Assembly (NCBI GenBank): GCA_016709305.1
Contig: JADJNA010000034.1
Coordinates: forward strand, 1-61,967
Source of the DNA: Candidatus Villigracilis saccharophilus
GTDB lineage: Bacteria; Chloroflexota; Anaerolineae; Anaerolineales; Villigracilaceae
Length of the DNA: 61,967 bases
Direction of reading: 5' to 3'
Every line of letters begins with the position of its first letter. Positions within the stretch are counted from its first letter, which is position 1. This document shows positions 20,351-29,669 of the stretch, piece by piece. The translations under genes were made by a program, and so were the position numbers. Below the pieces are notes generated by a model. It was not told the origin of the DNA. It ran no database searches and saw only the letters and a program-made list of their open reading frames with translations.

Positions 20351-21658
20351 ATGCCGACTTCATCCTCACGTCTTTCCTCACGCACCTGGTTCGTCATGTT
20401 TGCCCTTGCCCTCACGGGACAGATCGCCTGGGCCGTTGAAAATTCCTGGTTCAACACATTCGTTTACGACACCATCACGCCCGATCCGCGCCCCGTGGCG
20501 TGGATGGTTGCTGGCAGTGCTATCACCGCCACATTGACCACACTCTTCATGGGCACCCTCAGTGACCGCATGCGATCACGTTGGGGACGAAGGCGTCCGT
20601 TTATTTTGGTGGGCTACATCTTGTGGGGACTTTCCACTGTTTTATTTCCAACCGTTGCGTACATCCAAACAACCAGCATTGCCATCATCATGGTTGTCGT
20701 CGCAGACTCGATCATGACCTTCTTCGGTTCCACTGCCAACGACGCAGCCTTCAGTGCATGGACAACAGACATCGCGACCACCGAAACCCGTGGACGAGTG
20801 GAAGGCGTACTCAACCTGAGCGTCTTCCTCGCGCAAATCGTCGCGATGGTCGCAGCAGGCATGTTGATCGACAGCCTCGGTTATTTCACCTTCTTCTATT
20901 TATTGGGCGGCATCGTCATCGTCGTCGGTGTTATCGCTGGCAGCTTGCTTCAAGATGTAAAACTACCTGCCGAAAGTGATGCACAGAAGCCCTCCTTCCT
21001 TTCCGAGTTTGCCGAGTTGTTCGATGTCAACACTCTGAAAGAAAATCGCGAACTGTTCATCATTCTCATCTTCATCATGCTGAGCAGCATCGGTATGCAG
21101 GTCTCGCTGCCGTATCTCATCATCTATCTTGAAAATTACATCGGCGTCACCAAAACCGAATTCAGCATCATCGGCGGCGCGGTCATGTTGGGCAGCGCGG
21201 TCTTCGCCATTCCCTTCGGCTTGCTCGCAGACAAATGGAACAAGCGCAATATGATCTTCTTCGCCACCATCGTCAGCAGCCTCGGCGGTATTTTGCTATC
21301 ACTCGTCAAGAACCTGCCCTTGCTTGCGCTCACAGGTTTGCTCTGGCAGGCATTTTCCGTTGCGATGGGCATCGCGTCCGTGGCATGGCTCAAAGATTTA
21401 CTCCCCGAACAAAATCGCGGCAAGTTCCTCGGTATTCGCATGATCTTTTGGATCGCCATTCCAATGGTCATTGGCCCATGGATCGGCTCAACGCTGATTC
21501 AAAACTTCGGCGCACCGACCACCCTCAACGGTCAAGCTGGCTTCGTCCCCGCTCCGATCATCTTCCAAGTCGGCTCGGTCATCAGCCTGTTCGCGCTCAT
21601 CCCGCTCTTTTTCATCAACGATCGTAAGGGCGGATCGCGATCCGCCCCAACAAAATGA
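20351..21658 (+). CDS. MFS transporter, GPH/SLC45-like sugar transporter
   Basis: The 435-residue protein has about twelve membrane helices. The loop after helix 2 carries MGTLSDRMRSRWGRRRPFILVG, the signature seen in glycoside-pentoside-hexuronide and sucrose-type carriers. A central loop near residues 205-235 divides the two halves. It probably imports a glycoside or sugar in symport with a cation. AGGA lies just upstream of the ATG. Two glycosidase genes follow directly (4 bp, then an ATGA overlap), so the substrate is probably an oligosaccharide or glycoside that they cleave. The last ten residues (KGGSRSAPTK) are encoded by a palindrome and may be a recent extension. Confidence 0.85.
   Translation: MPTSSSRLSSRTWFVMFALALTGQIAWAVENSWFNTFVYDTITPDPRPVAWMVAGSAITATLTTLFMGTLSDRMRSRWGRRRPFILVGYILWGLSTVLFPTVAYIQTTSIAIIMVVVADSIMTFFGSTANDAAFSAWTTDIATTETRGRVEGVLNLSVFLAQIVAMVAAGMLIDSLGYFTFFYLLGGIVIVVGVIAGSLLQDVKLPAESDAQKPSFLSEFAELFDVNTLKENRELFIILIFIMLSSIGMQVSLPYLIIYLENYIGVTKTEFSIIGGAVMLGSAVFAIPFGLLADKWNKRNMIFFATIVSSLGGILLSLVKNLPLLALTGLLWQAFSVAMGIASVAWLKDLLPEQNRGKFLGIRMIFWIAIPMVIGPWIGSTLIQNFGAPTTLNGQAGFVPAPIIFQVGSVISLFALIPLFFINDRKGGSRSAPTK
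21628..21647. repeat. 20-bp perfect palindrome inside the MFS C-terminus
   Basis: GGGCGGATCG is followed directly by its exact complement, CGATCCGCCC. It encodes the last residues of the transporter. It resembles the GGGGCGGG-type hairpin at 47727, so both may belong to one class of GC-rich palindromic elements. Confidence 0.6.
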
Positions 21659-21662
21659 GATT

Positions 21663-23603
21663 ATGCAAACAAAAATCACATCTGGTTTCTGGCGCGACCG
21701 TCTTGAGGTCAACGCCCAACGAGCGATCTTCCATCAATGGGCGCAGCTTGAGGCTTCGGGCTGTATCGAAAATTTCCGCATCGCAGCAGGGGATGTAGAT
21801 GGCTTCCGCGAAGGCTGGTTTTTCGCTGATTCAGATGCCTACAAATGGCTGGACGCGGCGTCCCGAATATACGCCTCTTTTCCTAATCCCCAGCTTGCTT
21901 CCGTTATGGACGCATTCATTACGCTGGTAGCGCATGCTCAGCATCCCGACGGTTATATCTTCACCTACAATCAGATCCACTTCCCAACTGACCGCTGGAA
22001 GAATCTACAGATCGAACATGAACTCTATTGCCACGGACATTTAATCGAAGCAGGCGTCTCGTATTACGAAGCCACCACCCGCACAGATATGCTCACGATT
22101 GCCCGCCGTGCCGCAGACCGCATCGTGGAAGATTTTCTTGGCAAAGGCACAGACCATACTCCAGGTCACGAAGAGATCGAGATCGCATTATTGCGATTGT
22201 ATAAAATCACAGATCATCAACCTTATCTCGAAATGGCGCGTCAATTCATCGAACAGCGCGGACGCAATCCGCTGTTTGCGCTTTCACTCATTCGCCAGAA
22301 CTCCAGCGTAGATCAGCGCCGTAATTTTATTAAACAGAAAAAGCAGGAATATCTTTCCGCGCATCCAGAATTCAAGCCTTTCCAGCTCCCGCCTGATAAC
22401 GCATCAAAACAACCGCGTTATTCGAGATTGCGCTGGCAGATCAACGCTTTGAGCGGAAAATACTTTCAGCAGCACGCTCCAATCCGCAAGCAGACTGTGC
22501 CAGTCGGCCACTCTGTCCGCTTTGCATATCTTGAAACAGCCGTTGCCATGTTCGCCCGAGAGAACGGAGACAAGACTCTTATCCGCGCACTTGAGCGGGT
22601 GTGGGAACACATGGTCACACGCCGCATGTACGTTACGGGTGGAATTGGTTCAGTACCTGGCTCAGAAGGCTTCGGCAATGACTACGAACTCGACCCCGAA
22701 TACGCCTACACCGAAACTTGTGCCGCGCTCGCCAGCCTGTTCTGGAATTGGGAAATGGCGCAACTCACGAACCAAGCTAAATATAGTGACCTGTTCGAAT
22801 GGCAGCTTTACAACGCGGCTGCAGTCGGGATGGGATTGGACGGCACGAGTTATCTTTACAACAATCCGCTCACTTGCCGCGGCGGAGTCGCGCGCAAGCC
22901 GTGGTACTCTGTCCCTTGCTGCCCGTCCAACCTCTCGCGTACATGGGCAGACTTGGGAAAATATATTTACTCGTCCAATCAAGATGAGATTTTTATTCAT
23001 CAATACATCAGCAGTGAATACGACGGTGAATTTGCCAAAATAGAAATCCGCTCCGAATTGCCGTGGGTGGGAAAAGTGAAGATCACAGTTGATACTTCCG
23101 TTCCATCCGAGTTCACCTTGAACCTTCGCCAGGCATCATGGTGTGAAACCGAGGCAACTCGTATTACTTGTAATGGAGAATTCTTTTCCGTTTCACCTGC
23201 GCCTCAACAAAGCGAGGTCACTGCTTCGGGTTACGATCCACGGGAAGGTAGATGGCTGAATCTCAAGCGGATCTGGAATTCTGGCGATGTCATCGAATTA
23301 AATTTTGATATGCCAATCCTGTTCCGTCATGCACATCCAAAGGTCAAGGGACATCAAGGCAAAGTCGCCATCACACGTGGGCCGTTGGTCTACTGTCTCG
23401 AAAGCTTGGACAATCCCGATGTGGATATTTTCAGTATCGCGATAGATAAATCTTCACTAGATTCTGTGTTTGACCGAATCACATTAGGTGGAATCACCAA
23501 GCTTATCGGAAAGACAAAAATAGGGCAGCCGCTCACGTTTATCCCCTACCATTTATGGGGCAATCGCGGCGAGTCCACGATGACGGTTTGGGTGAACGAA
23601 TGA
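21663..23603 (+). CDS. GH127-family beta-L-arabinofuranosidase-like glycosidase
   Basis: The 646-residue protein is an (alpha/alpha)6-barrel glycosidase resembling HypBA1. The family's zinc and catalytic residues can be placed: the acid/base is Glu335 (GSEGFGND), zinc ligands are Glu351 and Cys353 (YTETCAA) and Cys419-Cys420 (VPCCPSNLSR), of which Cys419 would be the nucleophile. GH127 enzymes release beta-L-arabinofuranose from arabinooligosaccharides or hydroxyproline-rich glycoproteins. There is no signal peptide, so it acts in the cytoplasm on imported sugars. It lies 4 bp after the MFS gene and overlaps the GH2 gene by ATGA. Confidence 0.9.
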   Translation: MQTKITSGFWRDRLEVNAQRAIFHQWAQLEASGCIENFRIAAGDVDGFREGWFFADSDAYKWLDAASRIYASFPNPQLASVMDAFITLVAHAQHPDGYIFTYNQIHFPTDRWKNLQIEHELYCHGHLIEAGVSYYEATTRTDMLTIARRAADRIVEDFLGKGTDHTPGHEEIEIALLRLYKITDHQPYLEMARQFIEQRGRNPLFALSLIRQNSSVDQRRNFIKQKKQEYLSAHPEFKPFQLPPDNASKQPRYSRLRWQINALSGKYFQQHAPIRKQTVPVGHSVRFAYLETAVAMFARENGDKTLIRALERVWEHMVTRRMYVTGGIGSVPGSEGFGNDYELDPEYAYTETCAALASLFWNWEMAQLTNQAKYSDLFEWQLYNAAAVGMGLDGTSYLYNNPLTCRGGVARKPWYSVPCCPSNLSRTWADLGKYIYSSNQDEIFIHQYISSEYDGEFAKIEIRSELPWVGKVKITVDTSVPSEFTLNLRQASWCETEATRITCNGEFFSVSPAPQQSEVTASGYDPREGRWLNLKRIWNSGDVIELNFDMPILFRHAHPKVKGHQGKVAITRGPLVYCLESLDNPDVDIFSIAIDKSSLDSVFDRITLGGITKLIGKTKIGQPLTFIPYHLWGNRGESTMTVWVNE

Positions 23604-25372
23604 GAACACCTTGGTTCCCCGCAACTCCAATCCCTTTGCCTGAATATCCTCGCCCGCAGATGACGCGGCCTGGCTGGGTCAGTCTCAATGGACTATGGGA
23701 TTATTCAATTCTTCCCAAAGAAAATTCTGCGCCAAAAACATTTGACGGAAAAATTCTCGTCCCTTATTGCGTTGAATCTGAACTCTCTGGTGTGCAGAAG
23801 CCGCTACTGCAGAATCAACGTTTGTGGTATCGACGGACTTTTCTTGTGGAGGCAGGCAGGGGCAACAGAGTCCTTCTTCACTTCGGCGCAGTAGACTATG
23901 AATGTGATGTGTGGGTCAATGGGAAACATGTTGGCGGGCATTGCGGCGGTTATCTCCCATTTACTTTCGACATTACGGATGCACTTGTTGATGGAGATAA
24001 TGAATTAATCGTCTCCGTTTGGGACCCAACCGATACTGGCCTACAGCAACGTGGAAAGCAGGTGTTGAATCCCAAGGGGATTTGGTACACGTCTGTTTCT
24101 GGAATTTGGCAAACGGTCTGGTTGGAGGTTGTGCCTGAAGTGAGCATCGCATCGTTGAAACTCACAGCTGACCTTGACTCTGCATCTCTCACAGTGGAGG
24201 TCAAAGTTCGGGGTGAAGGGAATGGTTTTAGCGTGGTGGCAGAGATAAGCAGCAGCGGAGAAAAAATTTCCTCGGTCAGCGGGCAGGTGGCGGGGCGGTT
24301 AAGAGGCGCGGTTCCACATCCACGAGCATGGACTCCTGATGATCCGTATCTGTATGATTTGAAAGTCCAATTGATTCGTGCTGGTCAAGTTGTGGATGAG
24401 GTGGGGAGTTATTTCGCAATGCGTAAGTTTGGACTGGTCAAAGATGCGAAAGGCCATCAGCGATTTGCGCTGAATGACCAGCCCTTATTTTTATACGGCC
24501 CGCTCGATCAGGGATATTTTCCCGATGGGCTTTATACGGCGCCTTCGGAAGAAGCGATGTTGTTTGACATTGAATACACAAAGCGGATCGGCTGCAATAT
24601 GATCCGCAAGCATATCAAGGTGGAGCCGCTGCGCTGGTACTATGCCTGCGACCGATTTGGGATGATCGTTTGGCAGGATATGCCGAACGGCGGTTTGATC
24701 GATGGGGAAGTGGTTGCCACACTTTCTCTGATATTTGGATTCCATCGCAATGACACGCGCCGCTTGAAACGCTTCGGGCGCGCTAATGCAGATAATCGAG
24801 CAAGCTATCGAAGTGAATTGCAAGGCATGATCGATCATTTGTATAACGCGGCTTGTATTGCAGTGTGGGTTCCGTTCAATGAAAGCTGGGGGCAATTCCA
24901 ATCTGCGGATGTGGCGAAGTGGGTCAAAGAGTATGACCCGACCCGTTTGGTGGATCATGCTTCGGGTTGGTTCGATCAGGGCGCTGGGGATTTTCAAAGT
25001 AAACATGTGTATTTCAAGAAAATAAGGCGACCCAGGCCTGACCAGCGTGCTTTTGTCGTTTCAGAATTTGGCGGATACAGTTTGAAAATTCATGGACATC
25101 TTTGGGATGAGAATAAAAAATTTGGATATCGCTATTATGAGACCCCCGAAGCATTGACAGGCGCTTATATAACTTTGCTGGAAGAAGAACTTAAGCCGCT
25201 GTTACCACAAGGACTTGCCGCAGCGATTTATACTCAAACAACAGATGTGGAAATCGAGATCAATGGTTTTCTAACTTATGATCGTAAAGTGCAAAAGATG
25301 GATTTGGAAAGTCTCAAACGGATCCATGCTGAGTTGATAATTGATAGCTCTGCCCGTCAGGGGAGGTCGTAA
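23600..25372 (+). CDS. GH2-family glycoside hydrolase (beta-galactosidase/beta-glucuronidase type)
   Basis: The domains follow the GH2 plan over 590 residues: an N-terminal sugar-binding jelly roll (SLNGLWDYSI, LWYRRTFLVEAG, VWVNGKHVGGHCGGY), an immunoglobulin-like domain and a TIM barrel. The acid/base is Glu428 (FNESWGQF) and the nucleophile is Glu489 (VVSEFGGYS). The sugar specificity is open. No signal peptide is present, so it is cytoplasmic. ATG 23600 overlaps the GH127 stop, which rules out the longer frame from 23555. With the GH127 gene and transporter it forms a small glycoside-use operon. Confidence 0.9.
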   Translation: MRTPWFPATPIPLPEYPRPQMTRPGWVSLNGLWDYSILPKENSAPKTFDGKILVPYCVESELSGVQKPLLQNQRLWYRRTFLVEAGRGNRVLLHFGAVDYECDVWVNGKHVGGHCGGYLPFTFDITDALVDGDNELIVSVWDPTDTGLQQRGKQVLNPKGIWYTSVSGIWQTVWLEVVPEVSIASLKLTADLDSASLTVEVKVRGEGNGFSVVAEISSSGEKISSVSGQVAGRLRGAVPHPRAWTPDDPYLYDLKVQLIRAGQVVDEVGSYFAMRKFGLVKDAKGHQRFALNDQPLFLYGPLDQGYFPDGLYTAPSEEAMLFDIEYTKRIGCNMIRKHIKVEPLRWYYACDRFGMIVWQDMPNGGLIDGEVVATLSLIFGFHRNDTRRLKRFGRANADNRASYRSELQGMIDHLYNAACIAVWVPFNESWGQFQSADVAKWVKEYDPTRLVDHASGWFDQGAGDFQSKHVYFKKIRRPRPDQRAFVVSEFGGYSLKIHGHLWDENKKFGYRYYETPEALTGAYITLLEEELKPLLPQGLAAAIYTQTTDVEIEINGFLTYDRKVQKMDLESLKRIHAELIIDSSARQGRS

Positions 25373-25451
25373 TATCACGGAAAAGTGATTGGCGCAGTCT
25401 GGCTTCGAATTTTTAATTCCCTGTCGCTTGAAGAGATTTATTTTGAGTCGA

Positions 25452-25467
25452 TGTGACTTTTGTCACA
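25452..25467. promoter_or_regulatory. Crp/Fnr-type operator upstream of the hdr-mvh operon
   Basis: TGTGACTTTTGTCACA is a perfect palindrome that fits the Crp consensus TGTGA-N6-TCACA exactly. It lies about 65 bp upstream of the start point predicted from the -10 element at 25513, a common position for class I activation. Which family member binds it is unknown; the regulator is not in this window. Confidence 0.6.
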
Positions 25468-25488
25468 CTTTTTTATGATTAAACAAAC

Positions 25489-25518
25489 TTGGTGAGAGTA
25501 GTCCAAAAATCATATACT
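25489..25518 (+). promoter_or_regulatory. Sigma70-like promoter of the hdr-mvh operon
   Basis: TTGGTG (25489-25494) and TATACT (25513-25518) are separated by 18 bp. The predicted start, near 25525, leaves a leader of about 70 bases before hdrC. Confidence 0.5.
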
Positions 25519-25597
25519 GTTCATAATGTGCGATTAATAATATCAGTCAGACAGCAAAGAAAAAATCCATATTCAAGACTAGGTAAAGGAGATGTTT

Positions 25598-26187
25598 ATG
25601 CCGGAAATTGCAGAACGTCCTAGAGCAGGTTTGTTACACCTGAAGATTTATCCCTTCTTGACCATGTCGGTGCAGCGACTGCCGGAGTTTCGCACCTGGA
25701 AATGTGTATCCAGTGCGGGTCATGTGGCGGGTCTTGTCCATCAGCCGCGGATATGGATCACACTCCGCGTATGCTGTTTGCCCTTCTAAGGGCGGGGCTA
25801 AAGGATGAGGTGCTCCGCAGCAATACTCCTTGGATTTGCGTCTCCTGTTACCACTGCGTCGTACGCTGTCCACAGAATGTACACATCACAGACGTGATGT
25901 ATACGATCAAAGCGATGGCGATCCATGAAAAAAACTTTGCGGATACAACTGCGTCCGATTTCTCTGAAACCTTTGTTGAAATGGTGGAGAAATACGGGCG
26001 CAGTTTTGAATTTGGGCTTGCAACCCGACATTACTTGAAGCATCAGCCCCTTCGTCTGCCCGGTATGACAGGTATGGGGCTGGGGATGCTTACCAAAAGC
26101 CGCATGAGTATCATGCCAAAGCGCATCAAGAATATGACGCAGCTTACTGCCATCCTCGACAAGGCAAAGAAATTGGAGCTGTCATGA
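25598..26187 (+). CDS. hdrC: Heterodisulfide reductase subunit C (HdrC-like), one frame break
   Basis: The protein, about 196 residues, carries two classical [4Fe-4S] motifs, CIQCGSCGGSCP and CVSCYHCVVRCP, which pass electrons from HdrA to HdrB. The N-terminal segment continues in another frame: restoring one T near 25633 joins MPEIAERPRAG to FVTPEDLSLLDHVG and then into the first cluster motif. ATG 25598 has AAAGGAG six bases upstream; ATG 25592 would sit directly on it. It is first in the operon and overlaps hdrB by ATGA. Confidence 0.9.
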
Positions 26188-27182
26188 TCAAATATGTTTT
26201 CTACCCCGGCTGCTCAATGGAAGGCAGCGCCAAGGCCTATTATGACTCCCTCTTGCAGATCGCGGAACCTCTCGGTATCACGTTGCAGGAAATTGACGAT
26301 TGGAATTGCTGCGGCGCAACTGAGTATGTAGGCATGAACCTTGTTCCCGCATATTCATTGATCGCGCGCAACCTTGCCCTTGCCTCTCAACAGAAACAAG
26401 GGACAAATGCGGTCATGGCTCCTTGTTCAGCGTGTTATCTCAACCTTGCCAAAGCTGATTATTACATGGCCGAACGCCCCACGCTTGGTGAAAAGGTGAA
26501 TGAGGCACTGGCGGAAGGCGGCTTGCATTATGACCCTGGTTCCATAGAGATTCGCCATCTTTTGGATGTTATTTACAATGAGATCGGTATCGAAAAACTT
26601 AAAGCGAAAGTCGTCAAGCCTTTAACTGGTTTGCGTGTCGCGCCCTATCTTGGTTGTATGGTTCCACGCCCAGACTATCATAATCGTTGGTCAGATCATG
26701 AACATCCAGTGGAATTGGTTGAGATCCTGCGTGCCATTGGCGCTGAAGTGGTGGACTTTCCGCTGGCGACAACCTGCTGCGGCGGTCACATGACACAGAT
26801 CGGACCGGAAACGGCATTTGAACTCATTAACCGTCTTGTTTCATCCGCCGATAAACATGAGGCCGATATTATGACCACAGTCTGCCCGATGTGCCAAATG
26901 AATTTGGATGCTTATCAGAGTGAAGCCAATCGTCATTTCGGCACGAACTTCCACATGCCGATCGTATTCTTTACCCAGCTCATCGGCCTGGCTTTGGGGA
27001 TTACACCCGAGAAACTGGGCTTTGGTATGGAATTGACCAGCGCTAAAAAAGCTCTTGGAAGAATTGGAACTGAAATAAAACAGGTGGCCGCGCCGAAAGC
27101 CCCGCGCAAGAAAGGTGAAGGATTGCCAATGCCGCCACGCCTGTTGAAGAATGCTCAAAAGCAAAAAGTGGAGGTTAAGTAA
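26184..27182 (+). CDS. hdrB: Heterodisulfide reductase subunit B (HdrB-like)
   Basis: The 332-residue protein has both cysteine-rich CCG domains. The first comprises YPGCSMEG, then NCCGATEY and CSACY; the second comprises LGCMVPRP, then TTCCGGHM and CPMCQ. In methanogens these hold two non-cubane [4Fe-4S] clusters that cleave the CoM-CoB heterodisulfide. The full cysteine set argues for disulfide reductase chemistry, but the natural disulfide in a bacterium without those coenzymes is not known. A Lys/Pro-rich tail of about 30 residues follows the second domain. Confidence 0.93.
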   Translation: MIKYVFYPGCSMEGSAKAYYDSLLQIAEPLGITLQEIDDWNCCGATEYVGMNLVPAYSLIARNLALASQQKQGTNAVMAPCSACYLNLAKADYYMAERPTLGEKVNEALAEGGLHYDPGSIEIRHLLDVIYNEIGIEKLKAKVVKPLTGLRVAPYLGCMVPRPDYHNRWSDHEHPVELVEILRAIGAEVVDFPLATTCCGGHMTQIGPETAFELINRLVSSADKHEADIMTTVCPMCQMNLDAYQSEANRHFGTNFHMPIVFFTQLIGLALGITPEKLGFGMELTSAKKALGRIGTEIKQVAAPKAPRKKGEGLPMPPRLLKNAQKQKVEVK

Positions 27183-29193
27183 TGAGCGACGAAACCAAGA
27201 CCCCAAGGAACGTGTAGGTGTATATGTCTGTCATTGCGGCAGTAATATTTCCGCCACGGTTGATGTAGAGGGCGTGCGCGATTGGGCAGCCGACAGCCTC
27301 AAAGACGACGGTGTGATCGTTTCGCGTGATTACAAGTTCATGTGTTCCAGCCTCGGTCAGGAATTGATCGAGAAGGATATTAAAGAACTTGGCTTGACAC
27401 GTGTTGTTGTAGCCGCCTGTTCCCCGCATTTGCATGAGAACACCTTCCGCACGGCCAGCAAACGCGCCGGGCTGAATCCCTATCTGACCGAACTTGCATC
27501 CATCCGCGAGCAGGTTTCGTGGGTGCATACAGATAAACTCGTCGCGACTGAGAAAGCCAAAGCAGTGGTCAATGGCGCAGTCCAGAGAGTCATTGAGAAT
27601 ACCGCTCTGGAAGAGATCAAAGTCCCGATTCATCCCGATACGCTGGTGGTAGGCGGCGGTATCGCCGGGATTCAAGCAGCCTTGGAAATTGCGAATGCCG
27701 GTTATAAGGTGTATCTGGTGGAACGCGAACCTTCCATTGGCGGACACATGGCTCAGTTTGATAAGACCTTCCCCACCCTGGATTGCGCCGCTTGTGTTCT
27801 GACGCCGCGCATGGTGGAGGCGGGTGGACATCCCAATATTGAACTTCTTACATGGAGCGAAGTAACCAATGTCACAGGTTATGTTGGGAATTTCACGGCG
27901 ACTATTAAGAAAAAGCCGCGTTATATTATTGAAGACCTGTGTACTGGCTGCGGTATCTGTGTTGAAAAATGTCCGCAAAGCGTGATTGATGATGTCTACG
28001 AAGCCGGACTTGGATTCCGTAAAGTTGTGTACACGCCCTTTGACCAGGCTGTTCCAAAATATCCGGTTATTGATGCGCCGAACTGTACTTTCTTCAAAAA
28101 TGGAAAATGCAAGGCCTGTGAATTATTCTGCCCCACGGATGCGATCGACTTTAATCAAAAAGAAGAGATTATGACTGTGGAAGTTGGCAATATTATTCTG
28201 GCCACTGGTTATGAATTATTTGATGCGCGCAAGGTCAGCAATTACGGATACGGCCGCCTGCCGAATGTCTTCACCAGCATTGAATTTGAGCGCATGTGTA
28301 ATGCGGCTGGCCCCACGAATGGTGATATTGTCTTGCGCGATGGCAAGACCACTCCGAAATCTGTGGGCATTGTTCATTGTGTCGGTTCGCGTGATAAGAA
28401 TTACAACAACTATTGTTCTACTATCTGCTGTATGCAGAGTTTGAAATTTGCTCATCTGGTCAAGGAGCGCACGGGCGCGACCGTCTATGAGTTCTATATA
28501 GACATGCGCACGGCCGCCAAAGCCTATGACGAGTTCTATCAACGTGTCCTGGAGGAAGGGACCCTCTTTGTCAGAGGCAAGGTCGCTGAAATTTCAGATG
28601 CTGCACGTAATCAAAATGAAGAAGGCAAGCTGATCGTACAAGTCGAAGATACACTGGTTGGCAAACAGCGCCGCATCCCCGTCGACATGGTTGTTCTATC
28701 TGCCGCCATGGAGCCACGTCGCGACTCGAAGGAAACCGGTCACCTGTTTGGCATTGGCTGTTCCTCTGATGGATGGTTCAATGAGAAACACGCCAAGCTT
28801 GACCCGGTCTCGACGATGACCGAAGGCGTGATGATCGCCGGCTGTTCCGCGGGGCCAAAGGATATTCCTGGCAGTGTCTCGCAGGGAGCGGCGGCGGCGG
28901 CACGCGTTCTCGATAAAATCCTGCAAAAGGAAGTTACGCTTGAACCAATCAAAGCCAGTGTCAATCAGGAGAAATGCTCCGGTTGCCGAATCTGTAACGG
29001 ACTTTGCCCCTTCAACGCCATTTCATTTCATGAGGACCGCATGGTCACCGAGATCAACCCGGCGCTCTGCCAGGGATGCGGCACGTGTGTGGCGGCCTGT
29101 CCGGCAGGCGCGATCAACGGCACTGGGTTCTCCAATGAGCAAGTACTGGCGCAGATTGATGGTCTTTTGTTCGATGTAAGAACTGCGGTGTAG
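27182..29193 (+). CDS. hdrA: Heterodisulfide reductase subunit A (HdrA-like), electron-bifurcating flavoprotein; one frame break
   Basis: The FAD domain begins VVGGGIAGIQAAL near residue 155. HdrA is the bifurcating subunit, splitting electrons between ferredoxin and HdrB. Cluster motifs are CHCGSN at the N-terminus, CTGCGICVEKCP and CKACELFCP in the insert, and two C-terminal ferredoxin motifs, CSGCRICNGLCP and CQGCGTCVAACP. ATG 27182 overlaps the hdrB stop (TAATG). After 11 codons that frame hits TAG; restoring one base at the CCCC near 27210 gives TPKERVGVYVCHCG and a protein of about 670 residues. mvhD follows after 11 bp. Confidence 0.93.
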
Positions 29194-29204
29194 GAGAAAA
29201 TATA

Positions 29205-29669
29205 ATGACCGATCAATTTGAACCTACCATCATTGGTTTTACCTGTAATTGGTGCTCATACCGCGCTGCAGACTTGGCTGGCACGGCGCGTACAAAATAT
29301 GCCCCCAACGTCCGCCTTGTCCGTCTGATGTGCTCGGGGCGGCTAGATCCGACCTTTGTAATGAAGGCATTGTCAGGCGGCGCCGATGGCGTTTTGATTA
29401 CCGGATGTCATCCCGGGGAGTGCCACTATATCGAACAGAACTACAAAGCCTTGCGGCGTTTCCTGTTATTGCGCCGTGTATTGAAAGGTATGGGGATAGC
29501 TCCTGAACGTGTCAAACTTGTTTGGGCGAGCGCAGCCGAAGGCGTGAAATTGGCTCATGAGATTGATGCCTTTGTTGCAGAAGTTCGCGCCATGGGTCCA
29601 CTTGCCTGGCATAAGAATATTGACAATGGAAACCATGCCGAAAAGGAAATCATGGAGGTGTCAGCATGA
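29205..29669 (+). CDS. mvhD: MvhD-like [2Fe-2S] subunit linking hydrogenase to HdrA
   Basis: The 154-residue protein has the MvhD cysteine pattern: TCNWCSY (Cys14, Cys17), MCSGR and GCHPGECHY. In the Mvh-Hdr complex this subunit carries electrons from the hydrogenase small subunit to HdrA. It sits between hdrA and mvhG, overlapping the latter by ATGA at 29666. No frame problems are seen. Confidence 0.92.
   Translation: MTDQFEPTIIGFTCNWCSYRAADLAGTARTKYAPNVRLVRLMCSGRLDPTFVMKALSGGADGVLITGCHPGECHYIEQNYKALRRFLLLRRVLKGMGIAPERVKLVWASAAEGVKLAHEIDAFVAEVRAMGPLAWHKNIDNGNHAEKEIMEVSA

Noticed and set aside
27205..27220. Programmed frameshift at the start of hdrA
   Set aside because: A slip at CCCC after ten codons could look programmed, but the many similar homopolymer breaks in the window make read error the simpler reading.
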